This document shows positions 13,517 through 13,558 of a stretch of 13,558 bases of DNA, piece by piece. The DNA is taken from NCBI GenBank assembly GCA_017936185.1, contig JAGBGA010000118.1:1-13558 (forward strand). The letters are read 5' to 3'. The first letter of the stretch is position 1, and the number at the start of each line of letters is the position of its first letter. The translations under genes and the position numbers were made by a program. The notes under the pieces were generated by a model. The model was given only the letters and a program-made list of their open reading frames with translations, was not told the DNA's origin and did not search any database. The stretch comes from Alphaproteobacteria bacterium (GTDB lineage: Bacteria > Pseudomonadota > Alphaproteobacteria > Rs-D84).

Positions 13517-13520
13517 TTTC

Positions 13521-13558
13521 TGGCACGCCCTACAGGATTCGAACCTGTGACCTGCAGA
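13521..13558 (-). tRNA. tRNA gene, 3' part only (isotype not determinable)
   Basis: Read on minus: TCTGC as the 3' side of an anticodon stem, a 5-nt variable region AGGTC, the T arm ACAGG-TTCGAAT-CCTGT, acceptor strand AGGGCGT, discriminator G and an encoded CCA. The short variable region means a class I tRNA. The anticodon lies beyond the right edge. The 5' end should begin ACGCCCT. Confidence 0.85.

Noticed and set aside
1..13558. CRISPR array, insertion sequence, toxin-antitoxin pair or prophage genes
   Set aside because: I looked for regularly spaced repeats, transposase/integrase motifs and small paired genes and found none. The only hints of mobility are the inverted-repeat element and the duplicated tRNA end.

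Overview
The window looks like an AT-rich alphaproteobacterial chromosome, probably from a host-associated or gut lineage. This is inferred from protein sequence alone. UvrA has the alphaproteobacterial-style CPVSG variant of its first zinc site. HisRS is of the LRYDxTVxxxRYVA type. Several small cysteine-rich secreted proteins resemble families I associate with uncultured gut Alphaproteobacteria. Almost everything is on the minus strand; only rnhA and ftsB are on plus.

Layout from left to right. The 5' part of hisS (1-384, minus) runs off the window. A gene-poor gap follows, then two small secreted cysteine-containing proteins (733-1134 and 1144-1587) behind a leader of about 200 nt with much self-complementarity (1588-1784). 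A terminator separates them from a YgjP-type metallopeptidase and a short transketolase that sit 3 nt apart. rnhA is divergent from the transketolase and convergent with rlmE. Next is a tight minus-strand operon, uvrA - protein with only an SRP54/Ffh M domain - rlmE. After that come rodZ and dusB (minus), the divergent ftsB-like gene (plus), tspO (minus), a 249-residue cysteine-rich secreted protein, a compound inverted-repeat element, and a small lipoprotein gene. The right edge holds the 3' end of a tRNA gene. A 19-bp copy of that tRNA end and a second copy of its terminator lie downstream of it.

Most of the window is housekeeping: translation (hisS, rlmE, dusB, tRNA), DNA and RNA repair or processing (uvrA, rnhA), carbon metabolism (transketolase), shape and division (rodZ, ftsB) and membrane sensing (tspO). 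The accessory material is the secreted or lipoprotein genes and the repeats.

The parts most worth following up are the free-standing SRP M-domain protein, the pseudoknot-capable leader before the secreted-protein pair, the duplicated tRNA end, and a recurring layout in which a sigma70-like -10 box lies about 7 nt before the start codon (tkt, uvrA, ftsB, dusB), which predicts leaderless mRNAs. No CRISPR array, transposase, integrase or defence locus is visible.
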